A stretch of 64,000 nt of DNA from Paenibacillus sp. MMS20-IR301. GTDB lineage: Bacteria; Bacillota; Bacilli; Paenibacillales; Paenibacillaceae. The DNA is taken from NCBI RefSeq assembly GCF_032302195.1, contig NZ_CP135275.1:1550001-1614000 (forward strand), written 5' to 3'. Both the position numbers and the translations under genes were made by a program. Below the pieces are notes generated by a model. The model had not been told where the DNA came from, did no database searches, and saw nothing but the letters and a program-made list of their open reading frames with translations. Shown in pieces: positions 35,413 through 45,396 of the stretch (positions are counted from its first letter, which is position 1; each line of letters opens with the position of its first letter).

Positions 35413-36333
35413 CTAAATGCGAATATAGGATTCCAGGAACATCTGCAGCTCGGAGGCCCCGTCCGGGCGGATGCTGTACCGCTCGGTGCCCTCACCTGAC
35501 AGATGTACACGCAGCAGTCCGGCGACCCGCAGGCTGAGCAGATGATGCATCAGCATTTCCTGTGACTGCTTCAGCTCAGCCTGCATATCCAGGAGTGTTT
35601 TGGGTTCACCGGCAACGAACCGCAGCAGCCGGAGCCGGGTCGGGTCGGAGAGCGCCTGGGTCAAGCGCAGCAGCACTGTAGGCGGTTCTTCCTCATCCTC
35701 CGAAGGCACATCGACCGGATACTGGACGAGCATCAGATTTTTATAGAAGCAATACGTATTAATCGGCCGGTTATGTACGGTCGGGAGGAGGACAATCGTT
35801 TCAAGCCCCGGAACATCCTCAATCACCACACCGCCGGAGGCGTACTCAATTAACGGCACCATATCCATTTTGCTCTCCAGCATCTTCTTCTCGGAGGCAT
35901 CCTCGATCAGAAGCGGAAGAATGTTGTGCTCCACATGGCGGAAATAATATTCATACCACAGCCGCAGCAGGGGAGTATAGCCATCCTTGATACGGGAACA
36001 TTCTGCAGCCGTGAAATTATGGAAAAAAGGCTTGGTCCGCGCGAGGCATTCTTCGACCCTCGAGGAATCCAGCTCATCCAGAAACTGCTGTACCTTCGAG
36101 GCTTCGCCACGGCTGTAAGCCCATGCATACAGCACATCATAATCATCAAAGGGCCACTCGGCAGCCTGTCTCAGCGCCTGCAGCTGCGCCGGTGTAAAAC
36201 GGCTGTCCACATCCCTGATCCAGTCGGTGCCGATCTCCAGATTGGAAATCCACTTCTTTGTCACATATAACATAAAACTGTCCAGCAGCTCATATACGGG
36301 GGATACATCAATTTTGAGTTCATAGTTCAGCAA
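35413..36333 (-). CDS. ArsR-like winged-helix regulator with large N-terminal domain
   Basis: A 306-residue putative transcription factor. Only the last 90 residues are a recognisable ArsR-type winged helix (LTQALSDPTRLRLLRFVAG, then QSQEMLMHHLLSLRVAGLLRV); the first 215 residues are an unassigned alpha-rich domain that could sense a ligand or bind a partner. The start is probably TTG 36333, placed five bases after GGAGGTGA; a GTG at 36360 is in frame without a ribosome site. Divergent from an MFS exporter across about 135 bases, the usual layout of a regulator and its target. Confidence 0.8.
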   Translation of the reverse strand: MLNYELKIDVSPVYELLDSFMLYVTKKWISNLEIGTDWIRDVDSRFTPAQLQALRQAAEWPFDDYDVLYAWAYSRGEASKVQQFLDELDSSRVEECLARTKPFFHNFTAAECSRIKDGYTPLLRLWYEYYFRHVEHNILPLLIEDASEKKMLESKMDMVPLIEYASGGVVIEDVPGLETIVLLPTVHNRPINTYCFYKNLMLVQYPVDVPSEDEEEPPTVLLRLTQALSDPTRLRLLRFVAGEPKTLLDMQAELKQSQEMLMHHLLSLRVAGLLRVHLSGEGTERYSIRPDGASELQMFLESYIRI

Positions 36334-36376
36334 ACCGGTCACCTCCAGAAAATCCGTCACTTCTATATATTATCTC

Positions 36377-36405
36377 TTGTTTTGAAGAGGGTTGTCCACT
36401 ATAAT
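36377..36405 (+). promoter_or_regulatory. Sigma-A promoter of the MFS gene
   Basis: TTGTTT (36377-36382), 17 bases, TATAAT (36400-36405), 65 bases before the MFS start and between divergent genes, where the ArsR-like protein could act. Confidence 0.7.
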
Positions 36406-36469
36406 GTTCGGTGTTTGCCGCTCCGGTGTCTGATTGTTATACCGCCGGATTACATAGGAGGATTCAAAC

Positions 36470-37648
36470 GTGTCAGATTCCAAAGCGATTCCGCAAGAAA
36501 TCAGCAGCAAAATGAATTATGTTATTTTGATTACCGTAATTATCCTGGCCGGACTGAGCCAGGGGATGCTGCTCCCGGTGCTCTCCATCCTGCTGGAGCA
36601 GACTGGCATATCCTCATCGCTCAACGGACTTAATGCTGCAGCGCTGTATATCGGCTCCTTCGCCATGACGCTGATTGCCGAGCGGATGCTCGGGGCGCTC
36701 GGCTTCAAGAAGCTGATCAGCGGCGGGTTAGCCCTTGTACTGGTAACCTTGCTGCTGTTTCCGCTTATTCCGGGAGTGAAAGCCTGGTTCGTGCTCCGCC
36801 TGCTGGTCGGCATCGGCGACTCGGCGATAAACTACGCGGCACAGCTGTGGGTGCTGCTGATGTCACCGGCGGAGCACCGCGGACGCAATCTCTCGCTGTA
36901 CGGCATGTCCTACGGCCTCGGCTTCAGCCTGGGGCCGCTCGGCATAAGCCTGCTGCGCTTCGGGCAGTCCGCACCGTTTCTGATTACCGCCGTATTGTTT
37001 GTGCTCGCGCTGCTGCTCGTCACCTTGAAGCTGCCGGATTCCCGTCCGGAGGCGATGGAGCATAGCGACGGCCAGGCGAGCCGGTTCGGGCGGAGCTACC
37101 GGCTCGCCTGGTATGCACTGATCCCGGCACTGCTCTACGGTTATATGGAAGCCAGCCTGAACAGCAACTTCCCGGTCTATGGCCTGCGTATCGGCTATAA
37201 TACGGATCAGATTGCGACCCTGCTGCCGTTTGCGGGCATTGGCGGACTGCTGCTGCAGCTGCCGCTCGGAATCTGGAGCGACCGTTACGGCCGCAAGAAA
37301 ATTCTGGTTGCTGCCGGAACAGGCGGCGGACTGGCCTTCGTCCTGCTGCCGCTGGCGGGCGGGCATTTCCTGCTGACGCTGCTGCTGCTCATGGCTGCCG
37401 GCGGGCTGGTCGGTTCCTTCTTCTCGCTGGGGCTAAGCTATGCCGCAGATATTCTGCCGCGGAGCCTGCTTCCGGCGGCGAATGTAGTCTCTTCCTTTCA
37501 TTATAGTCTGGGAAGCATCGCCGGACCCGGCATCGGCGGACTGCTGCTGCAGTTCGGCTGGGGCGGCAGTGTATTTGCGGTGATGGGCGGTTTATATATT
37601 TTGTTCGGACTCCTCGGGTTATTATTCTCGCCACCGAAGACGATTTGA
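36470..37648 (+). CDS. Major facilitator superfamily transporter
   Basis: A 392-residue membrane transporter with about 12 hydrophobic segments. Conserved MFS features are the loop 2-3 region (AERMLGALGFKKL), RLLVGIGDSAINYAAQLW in TM4-5 and, after the middle loop, PLGIWSDRYGRKK, the second loop 2-3 motif. GTG start with AGGAGG. Drug or metabolite export is the likeliest job because of the divergent ArsR-like regulator; the substrate is not readable. The next gene begins 95 bases downstream and might share the transcript. Confidence 0.87.
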   Translation: MSDSKAIPQEISSKMNYVILITVIILAGLSQGMLLPVLSILLEQTGISSSLNGLNAAALYIGSFAMTLIAERMLGALGFKKLISGGLALVLVTLLLFPLIPGVKAWFVLRLLVGIGDSAINYAAQLWVLLMSPAEHRGRNLSLYGMSYGLGFSLGPLGISLLRFGQSAPFLITAVLFVLALLLVTLKLPDSRPEAMEHSDGQASRFGRSYRLAWYALIPALLYGYMEASLNSNFPVYGLRIGYNTDQIATLLPFAGIGGLLLQLPLGIWSDRYGRKKILVAAGTGGGLAFVLLPLAGGHFLLTLLLLMAAGGLVGSFFSLGLSYAADILPRSLLPAANVVSSFHYSLGSIAGPGIGGLLLQFGWGGSVFAVMGGLYILFGLLGLLFSPPKTI

Positions 37649-37743
37649 GGTAAAATAGGAACGAATGCTCGCATGGAATTTGATCCCGCTTTCAGAGTAC
37701 ACTATAGAGTAGAGTAGAGATGAGAACAGGAGAGGCTGAACTT

Positions 37744-38469
37744 ATGATTACAGTTGAACATTTGGCCAAAGCGGTCGGGGAAGATAAAGCACCGGTACTG
37801 CAGGACATCGGATTTCAATTAGAGCCGGGAGAATTTGTAGCGGTGCTGGGAGGCAGCGGCAGCGGTAAATCCACACTGCTGAAGTGTCTGGCGCTGCGCG
37901 AGAAATGGGACAGAGGAAATTTCAGGGTAGACGGCACGGATATTATGAAGAGCCCCTTCGCCGGCAAACGCAAGATCCGCCGGGAGTGGGCTTATCTGGA
38001 GCAGAACGCGGAGCTGAATCCGAACCGCACAGCACTGAAGAATGTGCTGATTGGACAGGCCTCCCAGACACCGCTGTGGCGGATGGCGACAGGCATGGTC
38101 CGCTCGGATGATTATATGGGGGCCATGGACCAGCTGGATCTGCTGGGTCTTCTGGACAAAGCGAAGATGAAGACCAGCCAGCTAAGCGGCGGTGAGCGCC
38201 AGCGTGTGGCTATTGCCCGCGCACTGGTTCACGGCGCGAAGGTAATTCTTGCAGATGAGCCGGTTACCGGGCTCGATCCCAAGACAGCGGAGAATGTGCT
38301 TGATACACTCCGTAAGCTGTGCAAGGAAACAGGGCTTACCGTTATTACCGTACTGCCGATCGAGCTGGCAGAACGTTTCGCCAGCCGGTTATGGGTGCTG
38401 GAGGACGGCAGAATCAAACATGATGTGAAAGGACGCCGGCTGACCTCGCAGGAGCGGCTGCATCTGTGA
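37744..38469 (+). CDS. ABC-type ATPase without a permease (PhnC-like)
   Basis: A 241-residue ATPase: Walker A GGSGSGKST, Q-loop region EQNAELNPNRTALKNV, signature LSGGERQRVAIARALV, Walker B ILADEPVTGLDP. The switch region reads TVITVLPIELAERF, where the usual switch histidine (TLH) is replaced by Pro, which may alter hydrolysis. ATG 37744 has AGGAGAGG. Sequence style resembles phosphonate-importer ATPases, but no permease or binding protein is near. A lipoprotein and a two-component system follow. Confidence 0.85.
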   Translation: MITVEHLAKAVGEDKAPVLQDIGFQLEPGEFVAVLGGSGSGKSTLLKCLALREKWDRGNFRVDGTDIMKSPFAGKRKIRREWAYLEQNAELNPNRTALKNVLIGQASQTPLWRMATGMVRSDDYMGAMDQLDLLGLLDKAKMKTSQLSGGERQRVAIARALVHGAKVILADEPVTGLDPKTAENVLDTLRKLCKETGLTVITVLPIELAERFASRLWVLEDGRIKHDVKGRRLTSQERLHL

Positions 38470-38500
38470 GTGAAGCAAGGCGCGTAATAAGGAGAGCGTG

Positions 38501-39793
38501 ATGATTGTGAATAAACGGTTACTCGGAAGGCTTGCTGCAGCTTCTCTGACCCTGCTTGCCCTGTCGGGCTGCACGTTCATCAGCGATCCGGTTTCCCAGA
38601 TGAAGGTGCCGCAGCTGTCTGCGGATAAGGCTTCCCTGATGACAGCCATTAATTCTGCACTGAAGCCGCTGGATGCGGCGCTGATCCGTCCGGCTAATGA
38701 TGATGACAGCTCCATTTTTACTGAGGATCTGGACAAGGACGGGATACTGGAGACGCTTGTCTTTTATCAGACGAAGAATGAAGCCGTTGTGATTCATGGA
38801 ATGATTCTGGAGAAGCATGACGATGAATGGGTCAAGAAGCTGGTTTTTGACGGGGATGGGACGATGCTGGATTCCGTTGATCTGAAGGATGTGACAGGGG
38901 ACGGGAAGCTGGATATCGTGACCGGCTATTCGCGCGGGGAAGAAAAGGGAATGGTTGTCTACAGCTATTCCGGCGGAGAACTCGAAGAAATTCTGACGAA
39001 GCCGTACACCAAATATATCGTGGATGACCTGAATGAAGACGGGGTCTCCGATATTACAGTCGTTTATTTCAAGCGGAATGAGTTCTCTACAATCACTACT
39101 TATCAATATAATGACGGCTTCAAGGTGCTGGATGAGCTGGACGAGCTGGACCCGTATTTCAATAATTATTACAATATTGTCTCAGGAAAAGTGGCCCAGA
39201 ACAAAGAAGGTATAGTTCTGGATTCCTCCGTAGATTCACGCTCCGCTTACACAACGATGGTTGTAATGGAGAATAACAAGCTGCGTGTGGCTATTCCGGG
39301 GGATGTCCGGACCTTCAAGGACCGGAAGATTGTCAGTGAAGATATCGACGGGGACGGAATTATCGAGATCGGGATGCTTGAACCGCCGGCGGGCTGGGAA
39401 TATTTCGACCCCGAGAGTATTCCTTACTTCAATTCGTATTTCAAATGGGACGGCAACAACGGCCTGACCTTCAGCTCGCAGCAATACAATGATCCGGAAG
39501 AACGGTTCATTATTAAATTTTCCCCGGAATGGCATGAGAAAGTCACCGTGGATACCAAGTCCGTACAGGACAAATCGCTGAAGTTTATTATGTCTGACAC
39601 CGGGGAGACGGTTGCTGAAGTATCGTTCTTCACTCCTGCGGAATGGGACAGGGTAAAGAACACCGGCTGGAAGCTGCTCGGGCGTGATCTTGATAAGATG
39701 ATCGGCTACCGCGGGGAGCTGGAGCAGAGCACAATCGGAGGAGACGACGGCAGAGTCAAATCCTCTATTGAAAGGAAGGGAATCGATGAGTAA
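38501..39793 (+). CDS. Lipoprotein with DxDxDG calcium-like repeats
   Basis: A 430-residue surface lipoprotein. Signal peptide ends with the lipobox LALSGC. The body has four evenly built acidic loops, D-x-(D/T/N)-x-D-G, at residues 76-81 (DLDKDG), 130-135 (DVTGDG), 176-181 (DLNEDG) and 281-286 (DIDGDG), as in FG-GAP/VCBS propeller blades or EF-hand-like calcium loops. The C-terminal 130 residues have no clear family. ATG 38501 lies six bases after AAGGAG. The stop overlaps the response regulator start by eight bases, so it is coupled to the two-component system and could feed it a signal. Confidence 0.8.
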   Translation: MIVNKRLLGRLAAASLTLLALSGCTFISDPVSQMKVPQLSADKASLMTAINSALKPLDAALIRPANDDDSSIFTEDLDKDGILETLVFYQTKNEAVVIHGMILEKHDDEWVKKLVFDGDGTMLDSVDLKDVTGDGKLDIVTGYSRGEEKGMVVYSYSGGELEEILTKPYTKYIVDDLNEDGVSDITVVYFKRNEFSTITTYQYNDGFKVLDELDELDPYFNNYYNIVSGKVAQNKEGIVLDSSVDSRSAYTTMVVMENNKLRVAIPGDVRTFKDRKIVSEDIDGDGIIEIGMLEPPAGWEYFDPESIPYFNSYFKWDGNNGLTFSSQQYNDPEERFIIKFSPEWHEKVTVDTKSVQDKSLKFIMSDTGETVAEVSFFTPAEWDRVKNTGWKLLGRDLDKMIGYRGELEQSTIGGDDGRVKSSIERKGIDE

Positions 39794-40484
39794 AGTACTG
39801 ATTCTGGAGGATGAAGAATCCATCCGCAGTTTTATTGTAATTAACCTGAAACGCAACGGCTTCGAAGTGCTTGAGGCAGCTGACGGAAATGAAGCGCTGC
39901 ATAAGCTGACTACAGTTCCTGATATTGATATTGCACTGCTGGATGTTATGGTGCCCGGCATCGATGGCTTTGAGGTCTGCAGACGGATCAGAGAGACTAA
40001 TGAGCGTCTGGGTATCATCTTTTTAACCGCCAAGGTTCAGGAGCAGGATAAGGTGTACGCGTTGTCGGTAGGTGCAGATGACCATGTCAGCAAGCCGTTT
40101 AGTCCTACTGAGCTGATTGCGCGGATTCAGTCGCTGCTGCGCCGGGTGAATGTGCACCGGGAGCAGTCGGCCAAGGTGTCGTTCCAGTCGGGTCCGTTCA
40201 CGCTTGACCTGATCTCCAAGCAGTTTAAGCGCAGCGGGGAAGCAATTGAGCTTACGCCTACGGAATTCTCGCTGGTACAGTTCTTCCTCGAGAAGGAGAA
40301 TACTCCGCTCAGCCGGGATTCGCTGCTGGATCATGTGTGGGGCAAGGAGTATATGGGGGACCCCAAGATCGTTGACGTAAATATCCGCCGCTTGCGCCAG
40401 AAGATTGAAAATAATCCGTCAGAGCCCGAATTTTTGCAGACGGTGTGGGGGCACGGCTATAAATGGAAAGGTCAGGTACAATGA
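39786..40484 (+). CDS. OmpR/PhoB-type response regulator
   Basis: A 232-residue transcription factor with an intact receiver: acidic EDEE, phospho-acceptor Asp53 in LLDVMVPG, Thr81, and Lys103 in VSKPFSP. The C-terminal winged helix has LTPTEFSLVQFFL and VDVNIRRLRQKIE with VWGHGYKW. ATG 39786 lies inside the end of the lipoprotein gene, ribosome site GGAAGG. The stop overlaps the kinase start (ATGA). Unlike the regulator at 13769, this one should be phosphorylated. Confidence 0.95.
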   Translation: MSKVLILEDEESIRSFIVINLKRNGFEVLEAADGNEALHKLTTVPDIDIALLDVMVPGIDGFEVCRRIRETNERLGIIFLTAKVQEQDKVYALSVGADDHVSKPFSPTELIARIQSLLRRVNVHREQSAKVSFQSGPFTLDLISKQFKRSGEAIELTPTEFSLVQFFLEKENTPLSRDSLLDHVWGKEYMGDPKIVDVNIRRLRQKIENNPSEPEFLQTVWGHGYKWKGQVQ

Positions 40485-41899
40485 TCAGGAAGGGGATGCG
40501 CAGACAGATTGTACTGCACTATATTCTTGTAGTCTTTGTGGCGCTTCTCCTCGTTGAGACTATCTTTCTGCTGGCGATCCGGACGTATTATTACGACAGT
40601 ATTTACAGCAAAATAACCCTTCATATCAGCACCGCCGAAACGTTTCTGAAATACGAACTGTCGGATGAGCGTTCACCCAATCAGCTCCAGAAGCTGCTTG
40701 ATTTCTTCAATCTCGAATATACCGAGCTTGAGATTCTGACATTGAACGGTGATATCATCACCAGCTCAACCGGCTTTCAGCCTGACCGGACCATTACGAC
40801 CAGTGATGTTCCCGAGGCGGTAGGCGGCAGTATCGGACGCTGGGTAGGCCGTCAGGCCGGCACGAATGAGAGTGTAATGGCTGTCTCGAAGATGGTGCAG
40901 ATTAACGGGCATGATACTTATGTTTTGCGGTACCTGACCTCGATGGAGGGGGTGAATGCGGACCTGCTTAATCTGACCCTGCTCTCCATCGGTATCGGGG
41001 CAGCGGTTATGACCATTGTTGTCCTGTTCAGCTTCGGACTGGCCAATTCCATAGTGCGTCCGCTCAATAATATAACGGCGGTATCGGCGCAGATGGCCAA
41101 AGGCAAATTCACTACCCGCATCAAAGGGGATTACCGGTACGAAATCGGTGAACTGGCTTCAACGCTCAATTATATGGCGGAGGAGATTGTCCGCAGCAAC
41201 CAGATCAAGGATGATTTCATTTCCTCTATCTCCCATGAACTGCGTACACCTCTGACCAGTATCAAGGGCTGGAGTGAGACGCTGATCTCCGGCGGCTATG
41301 ATCCCGAGGAAACCAAGCTCGGTGTCGGCATTATCTCGAAGGAAAGCGACCGGCTGATCGGGCTGGTAGAGGAGATCCTCGACTTCTCCAAGCTGCAGCA
41401 GAATGAAATGAAGCTGTCCATCGGACAGGTGGATATCAAGGTGCTGCTGCAGGAGACCCTGCTGAATATCTGGGCGAAGGCTGAGAAGAAGCGGATTCAC
41501 CTGCTGCTTGAGTGCGAGGAGACGATCTATACGAAAGGGGATGCCAACCGCCTGAAGCAGGTGTTCCTGAATCTGGTTGACAATGCGGTGAAATTCTCGC
41601 CGGAAGATTCCAGCATTGTGTTGTCCGCAGAGCGGCTGTCCCATGATGAAATGGCAGTAGCCGTACGCGACAGCGGAATCGGCATCAGTGAAGCCCATTT
41701 GGCCCGGGTGCGCGACCGTTTCTTCCAGGTCGATGCGCTCAACGGGGGAACCGGCCTCGGGCTCGCGATTTCCCAGCAGATTGTCGAGCTGCATAACGGC
41801 AAGCTGGAAATGGACAGTGAGCTGGGTAAAGGTACACAGGTCACTGTGATTCTGCCGCTGATCGAGCAGGCCCTGCCGGTTGATGGCAGCCAGCTCTAA
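40481..41899 (+). CDS. Membrane histidine kinase
   Basis: Cognate sensor of the response regulator, 472 residues. TM1 (about 13-36), an extracytoplasmic domain of about 130 residues (PAS/Cache-like, ITTSDVPEAVGG), TM2 (about 168-192), HAMP (RPLNNITAVSAQMAKGKF), dimerisation domain with His252 in SSISHELRTPLTS, and a catalytic ATPase domain with NLVDNAVKFSP (N box), DSGIGISEAH (G1) and GGTGLGLAIS (G2). ATG 40481 overlaps the regulator stop. The extracytoplasmic domain could contact the neighbouring lipoprotein. Signal unknown. Confidence 0.95.
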   Translation: MIRKGMRRQIVLHYILVVFVALLLVETIFLLAIRTYYYDSIYSKITLHISTAETFLKYELSDERSPNQLQKLLDFFNLEYTELEILTLNGDIITSSTGFQPDRTITTSDVPEAVGGSIGRWVGRQAGTNESVMAVSKMVQINGHDTYVLRYLTSMEGVNADLLNLTLLSIGIGAAVMTIVVLFSFGLANSIVRPLNNITAVSAQMAKGKFTTRIKGDYRYEIGELASTLNYMAEEIVRSNQIKDDFISSISHELRTPLTSIKGWSETLISGGYDPEETKLGVGIISKESDRLIGLVEEILDFSKLQQNEMKLSIGQVDIKVLLQETLLNIWAKAEKKRIHLLLECEETIYTKGDANRLKQVFLNLVDNAVKFSPEDSSIVLSAERLSHDEMAVAVRDSGIGISEAHLARVRDRFFQVDALNGGTGLGLAISQQIVELHNGKLEMDSELGKGTQVTVILPLIEQALPVDGSQL

Positions 41900-41928
41900 G
41901 CAGGCTTGACAATCTATATATGTAAGTA

Positions 41929-41981
41929 CACAAAAGGGATACAGCATGGGCCGGAGGGGCCGCAGTTGTATCCCTTTTGTG
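41929..41981. terminator. Bidirectional terminator between the kinase gene and glgC
   Basis: Perfect 15-bp stem CACAAAAGGGATACA (41929-41943) with TGTATCCCTTTTGTG (41967-41981), serving two converging genes. Confidence 0.92.
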
Positions 41982-42005
41982 CGAGATGATTTAAATGCTA
42001 TTGGG

Positions 42006-43229
42006 TTAAGAAGGCATTCCTTCGGCGACCAGGCGGCCGGTCTTCTCATAGACCTCTTGCAGGAGCCGGGAAGGCTGGGTACGGATGAGCGGTTTGGCCG
42101 CTACGATCTCATGAGGGCCGACTACTACAATATTGTCTGCACTGCCCTTGATCACAGCGCCGTCTTTAATGACGGCTCCTTCACCAATAATCGCATTCTC
42201 GATCAGGACACCGCGGCCGATGCGTACGCCCGGCATTACGACGCTCTGTTTGATTTTGCTCTGCTTGCCGATCTCTACACCGCCGAAGATTACAGAACGC
42301 TGCAGGCTGCCTTCCAGCAGGCAGGTCTCATGGACCAGGCAATCCGTGGATGGAGCCTGAGCCCGCGGCCGGTAAGCTGCCAGCTTGGTACGCAGCGCGC
42401 GGCTGTACATCGGCCAGCGGGAGTTATCGAGGCTGAAGCCGTCTTCTTCCTGTAGCAGGTCCATATGAGCCTCCCAGAGGCTGTCAACGGTACCTACATC
42501 TCTCCAGTATCCTGCAAAACGGTAAGCGAACAATTGATCACCCGCATCCAGCATAGCCGGGATTACATCTTTACCGAAATCATGGCCGGAGTCGGCACTG
42601 GTAGCATCACGCAGCAAATGCTCTTTCAAATACGCCCATTCAAATAAATAGATACCCATGGAGGCCAGATTGCTCTTGGGAGCCTTTGGCTTCTCGGCAA
42701 ATTCGGAAATTTGCAGCTCCTCATTTACATTCATCACACCAAAGCGGCTCGCTTCATCCCACGGTACCTCCATGACTGAAATCGTTGCCTTGGCTGCTTT
42801 GAGGATATGGTAATCCAGCATTTTGCGGTAATCCATATGATAAATATGGTCAGCCGACAAAATGAGGACATGCTGCGGATTTTGACTGTCTATGAAATCA
42901 ATGTTTTTATAAATGGCGTCAGCGGTACCTGTGTAGCTCTCTCTCCCTTCAATTCCGGAAGGAAGCAGCTTCACTCCCTGATCACTGCGGCTGTGCAGGC
43001 CCCAGGGCTCACCTTCACCAATATGCTGATGCAATGAGTTTGCTTCGTACTGTGTCAGCACACCTACAGTGTCAATTCTCGAATTCACACAGTTGCTGAG
43101 GGGAAAATCAATGATTCTGTACTGTCCACCGAAAGGGACTGCAGGCTTAGCCATACTGGAGGTCAAGGGGGCTAATCTGCGTCCTTCCCCGCCTGCCAGG
43201 AGCATGGCGATACATTCTTTTTTACTCAT
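42006..43229 (-). CDS. glgC: Glucose-1-phosphate adenylyltransferase
   Basis: Makes ADP-glucose, the first committed step of glycogen synthesis. The 407-residue protein begins [27 protein letters not shown], shown by [14 protein letters not shown] and [15 protein letters not shown], with the substrate loop [15 protein letters not shown] and a C-terminal left-handed helix of hexapeptide repeats ([20 protein letters not shown] region). Usual length. GGGAGGG ribosome site. It faces away from glgBA over a 216-base gap. No GlgD partner is encoded here, unlike B. subtilis. Confidence 0.96.
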   Translation of the reverse strand: MSKKECIAMLLAGGEGRRLAPLTSSMAKPAVPFGGQYRIIDFPLSNCVNSRIDTVGVLTQYEANSLHQHIGEGEPWGLHSRSDQGVKLLPSGIEGRESYTGTADAIYKNIDFIDSQNPQHVLILSADHIYHMDYRKMLDYHILKAAKATISVMEVPWDEASRFGVMNVNEELQISEFAEKPKAPKSNLASMGIYLFEWAYLKEHLLRDATSADSGHDFGKDVIPAMLDAGDQLFAYRFAGYWRDVGTVDSLWEAHMDLLQEEDGFSLDNSRWPMYSRALRTKLAAYRPRAQAPSTDCLVHETCLLEGSLQRSVIFGGVEIGKQSKIKQSVVMPGVRIGRGVLIENAIIGEGAVIKDGAVIKGSADNIVVVGPHEIVAAKPLIRTQPSRLLQEVYEKTGRLVAEGMPS

Positions 43230-43445
43230 TAGTTATCCCTCCCATTTTTTTGTCAATGCTTGTAATATAACCTTCGGGCAAGTGCTTGAAACGACATAGG
43301 TGAATTATATTGCGGTACTTCTGGAAAAATTACATGAATAATTTTCTTTATTCAGAAATGCTGATTTTGCCCGCAAAGTTATTTTCAAATGGCAAATATT
43401 CGGGTAATGTAATAGGTGCATCCTATATACTAAGGTGGTGATGAT

Positions 43446-45365
43446 TTGGCCGAAATACCAAAAACAGTAAACCTCCCGTCATCTGAAGATATTTATCTGT
43501 TCCATGAGGGCACGAATTATCGCAGCTATACGATGCTTGGCGCGCACATTGCCGTAGAAGAAGGGCAGGCCGGCGTTCGCTTTACCGTGTGGGCTCCTCA
43601 TGCGGCATATGTAGGACTGGCTGGTGATCATAACAGCTGGGATGGAACAACAGACCTCGACACGTTATATAAGATACCCGAATCAGGATTTTGGAGTCGT
43701 TTTTTTCCGGGAATAACACCGGGAACTTTTTACAAATACAGGATTACTGGTGCAGACGGGACAAGCTTCCTCAAAGCCGACCCGTACGCGTTCAAGGCTG
43801 AGCTTCGCCCGGCGACGGCATCCGTTGTGGCCGATCTGGGCGGTTACCAGTGGGGGGATGCGGCATGGCGGCGGAAGAGCAAGCCTCCGTACAATGCACC
43901 AATGAATATTTACGAAATGCACGTTGGCACCTGGCGCCAGAAGGAAGACGGGGAGCTGTACACCTACAAAGAGCTGAGCAGCCTGCTGATTCCTTATCTG
44001 ACCGATATGAGCTACACCCATGTGGAATTTATGCCGCTGGCTGAGCATCCCTATGATCTGTCCTGGGGATATCAGGGCACAGGTTATTTTGCCGCTACCA
44101 GCCGTTTCGGCGAGCCGCAGGATCTCATGTATCTGATCGATCAGCTGCATCAGGCAGGAATCGGCGTCATACTGGATTGGGTTCCGGCCCATTTTGCCAA
44201 GGATGCGCACGGTCTCCGAATGTTCGACGGTTCTCCGCTCTATGAGTACGCAGATCCGCTGCTGGCTGAGAAGCCGGGCTGGGGCACCTTGTCCTTTGAT
44301 TTCAGCAAACCGGAGATTTCCTCGTTTCTGATCTCCAATGCACTATTCTGGTTTGAGCAGTATCATATTGACGGCATGCGTGTAGATGCAGTGACCAGCA
44401 TGCTGCGGCTGGATTTCGAGAAGCAGCACCACCAGTACAGAAGGAACAGGAACGGCGGCATGGAGAATCTGGAGGCGATTGCTTTTATCCAGCAGCTTAA
44501 TACGGCAATCTTCCGTTATTATCCGAAGGCGCTGATGATGGCTGAAGAATCCAGTGCCTGGCCGGGCGTCACCTCACCGGTGCATGAAGGCGGACTGGGC
44601 TTCAATTACAAATGGAACATGGGCTGGATGAACGACACCCTGGGTTACATAGAACATGATTTCGGGGCAAGGCCGTACCATCATAATCTGCTGACCTTTC
44701 CGATCTGTTATGCCTATTCGGAGAACTATACCCTTCCGCTGTCCCATGATGAGGTGGTGCACGGCAAGAAATCGCTGCTCGACAAAATGCCGGGTACCTA
44801 TGAGCAGAAGTTTGCCGGCCTGAGGCTCCTGCTCGGTTATCAGATCAGTCATCCGGGGAAGAAGCTCCTGTTCATGGGCGGTGAATTCGGACAATTTATT
44901 GAATGGAAGGACCAGGACCAGCTGGACTGGCTGCTGCTGGATTATGAAGCCCACCGCAGGATGCTGGCGTATACCGCTGCTCTGAACAAGCTCTATCTTA
45001 CGGAGAAAGCGCTGTGGGAGCTGGATCATGATATGGAGGGCTACCAGTGGATTGACGCAGACGACAGCGGACAAAGCGTGGTTTCTTATATCCGCAGGGG
45101 CAAAAAAACTGTCGACACGCTGCTGATCATTATCAACTTCCAGCCGGTGGAGCGGCGTAATTACCGGATCGGCGTACCGCGTCCAGGAACCTATGAAGAG
45201 ATATTCAGCTCAGAGAATATAGAATATGGCGGAACAGGTATTCACAATGAACCGCTGAAGAGCACGAAGAAGGATTGGCATAACCAGCTGAACAGCCTGG
45301 AGCTGACGATCCCGCCGCTTGGATTCCTGGTGCTGAAGAAAACGGGACGCAAAGCAGTTAAATAA
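43446..45365 (+). CDS. glgB: 1,4-alpha-glucan branching enzyme
   Basis: GH13 enzyme that adds alpha-1,6 branches to glycogen, 639 residues. An N-terminal CBM48 domain (VRFTVWAPHAAYVGLAGDHNSWDG region) precedes the barrel: VILDWVPAHF, nucleophile Asp314 in GMRVDAVTSML, acid Glu367 in MMAEESSAWPG, and LSHDEVVHGKKSL. TTG start behind AAGGTGGTGATG. Divergent from glgC and 31 bases before glgA. No convincing promoter hexamers were identified in 43230-43445, which is AT-rich. Confidence 0.96.
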   Translation: MAEIPKTVNLPSSEDIYLFHEGTNYRSYTMLGAHIAVEEGQAGVRFTVWAPHAAYVGLAGDHNSWDGTTDLDTLYKIPESGFWSRFFPGITPGTFYKYRITGADGTSFLKADPYAFKAELRPATASVVADLGGYQWGDAAWRRKSKPPYNAPMNIYEMHVGTWRQKEDGELYTYKELSSLLIPYLTDMSYTHVEFMPLAEHPYDLSWGYQGTGYFAATSRFGEPQDLMYLIDQLHQAGIGVILDWVPAHFAKDAHGLRMFDGSPLYEYADPLLAEKPGWGTLSFDFSKPEISSFLISNALFWFEQYHIDGMRVDAVTSMLRLDFEKQHHQYRRNRNGGMENLEAIAFIQQLNTAIFRYYPKALMMAEESSAWPGVTSPVHEGGLGFNYKWNMGWMNDTLGYIEHDFGARPYHHNLLTFPICYAYSENYTLPLSHDEVVHGKKSLLDKMPGTYEQKFAGLRLLLGYQISHPGKKLLFMGGEFGQFIEWKDQDQLDWLLLDYEAHRRMLAYTAALNKLYLTEKALWELDHDMEGYQWIDADDSGQSVVSYIRRGKKTVDTLLIIINFQPVERRNYRIGVPRPGTYEEIFSSENIEYGGTGIHNEPLKSTKKDWHNQLNSLELTIPPLGFLVLKKTGRKAVK

Positions 45366-45396
45366 ATGATCCATAATTCAAAAGGGGGAAATCGGG

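Noticed and set aside
43230..43445. Promoters in the glgC/glgB divergent gap
   Set aside because: Several AT-rich words, none forming a convincing -35/-10 pair on either strand.
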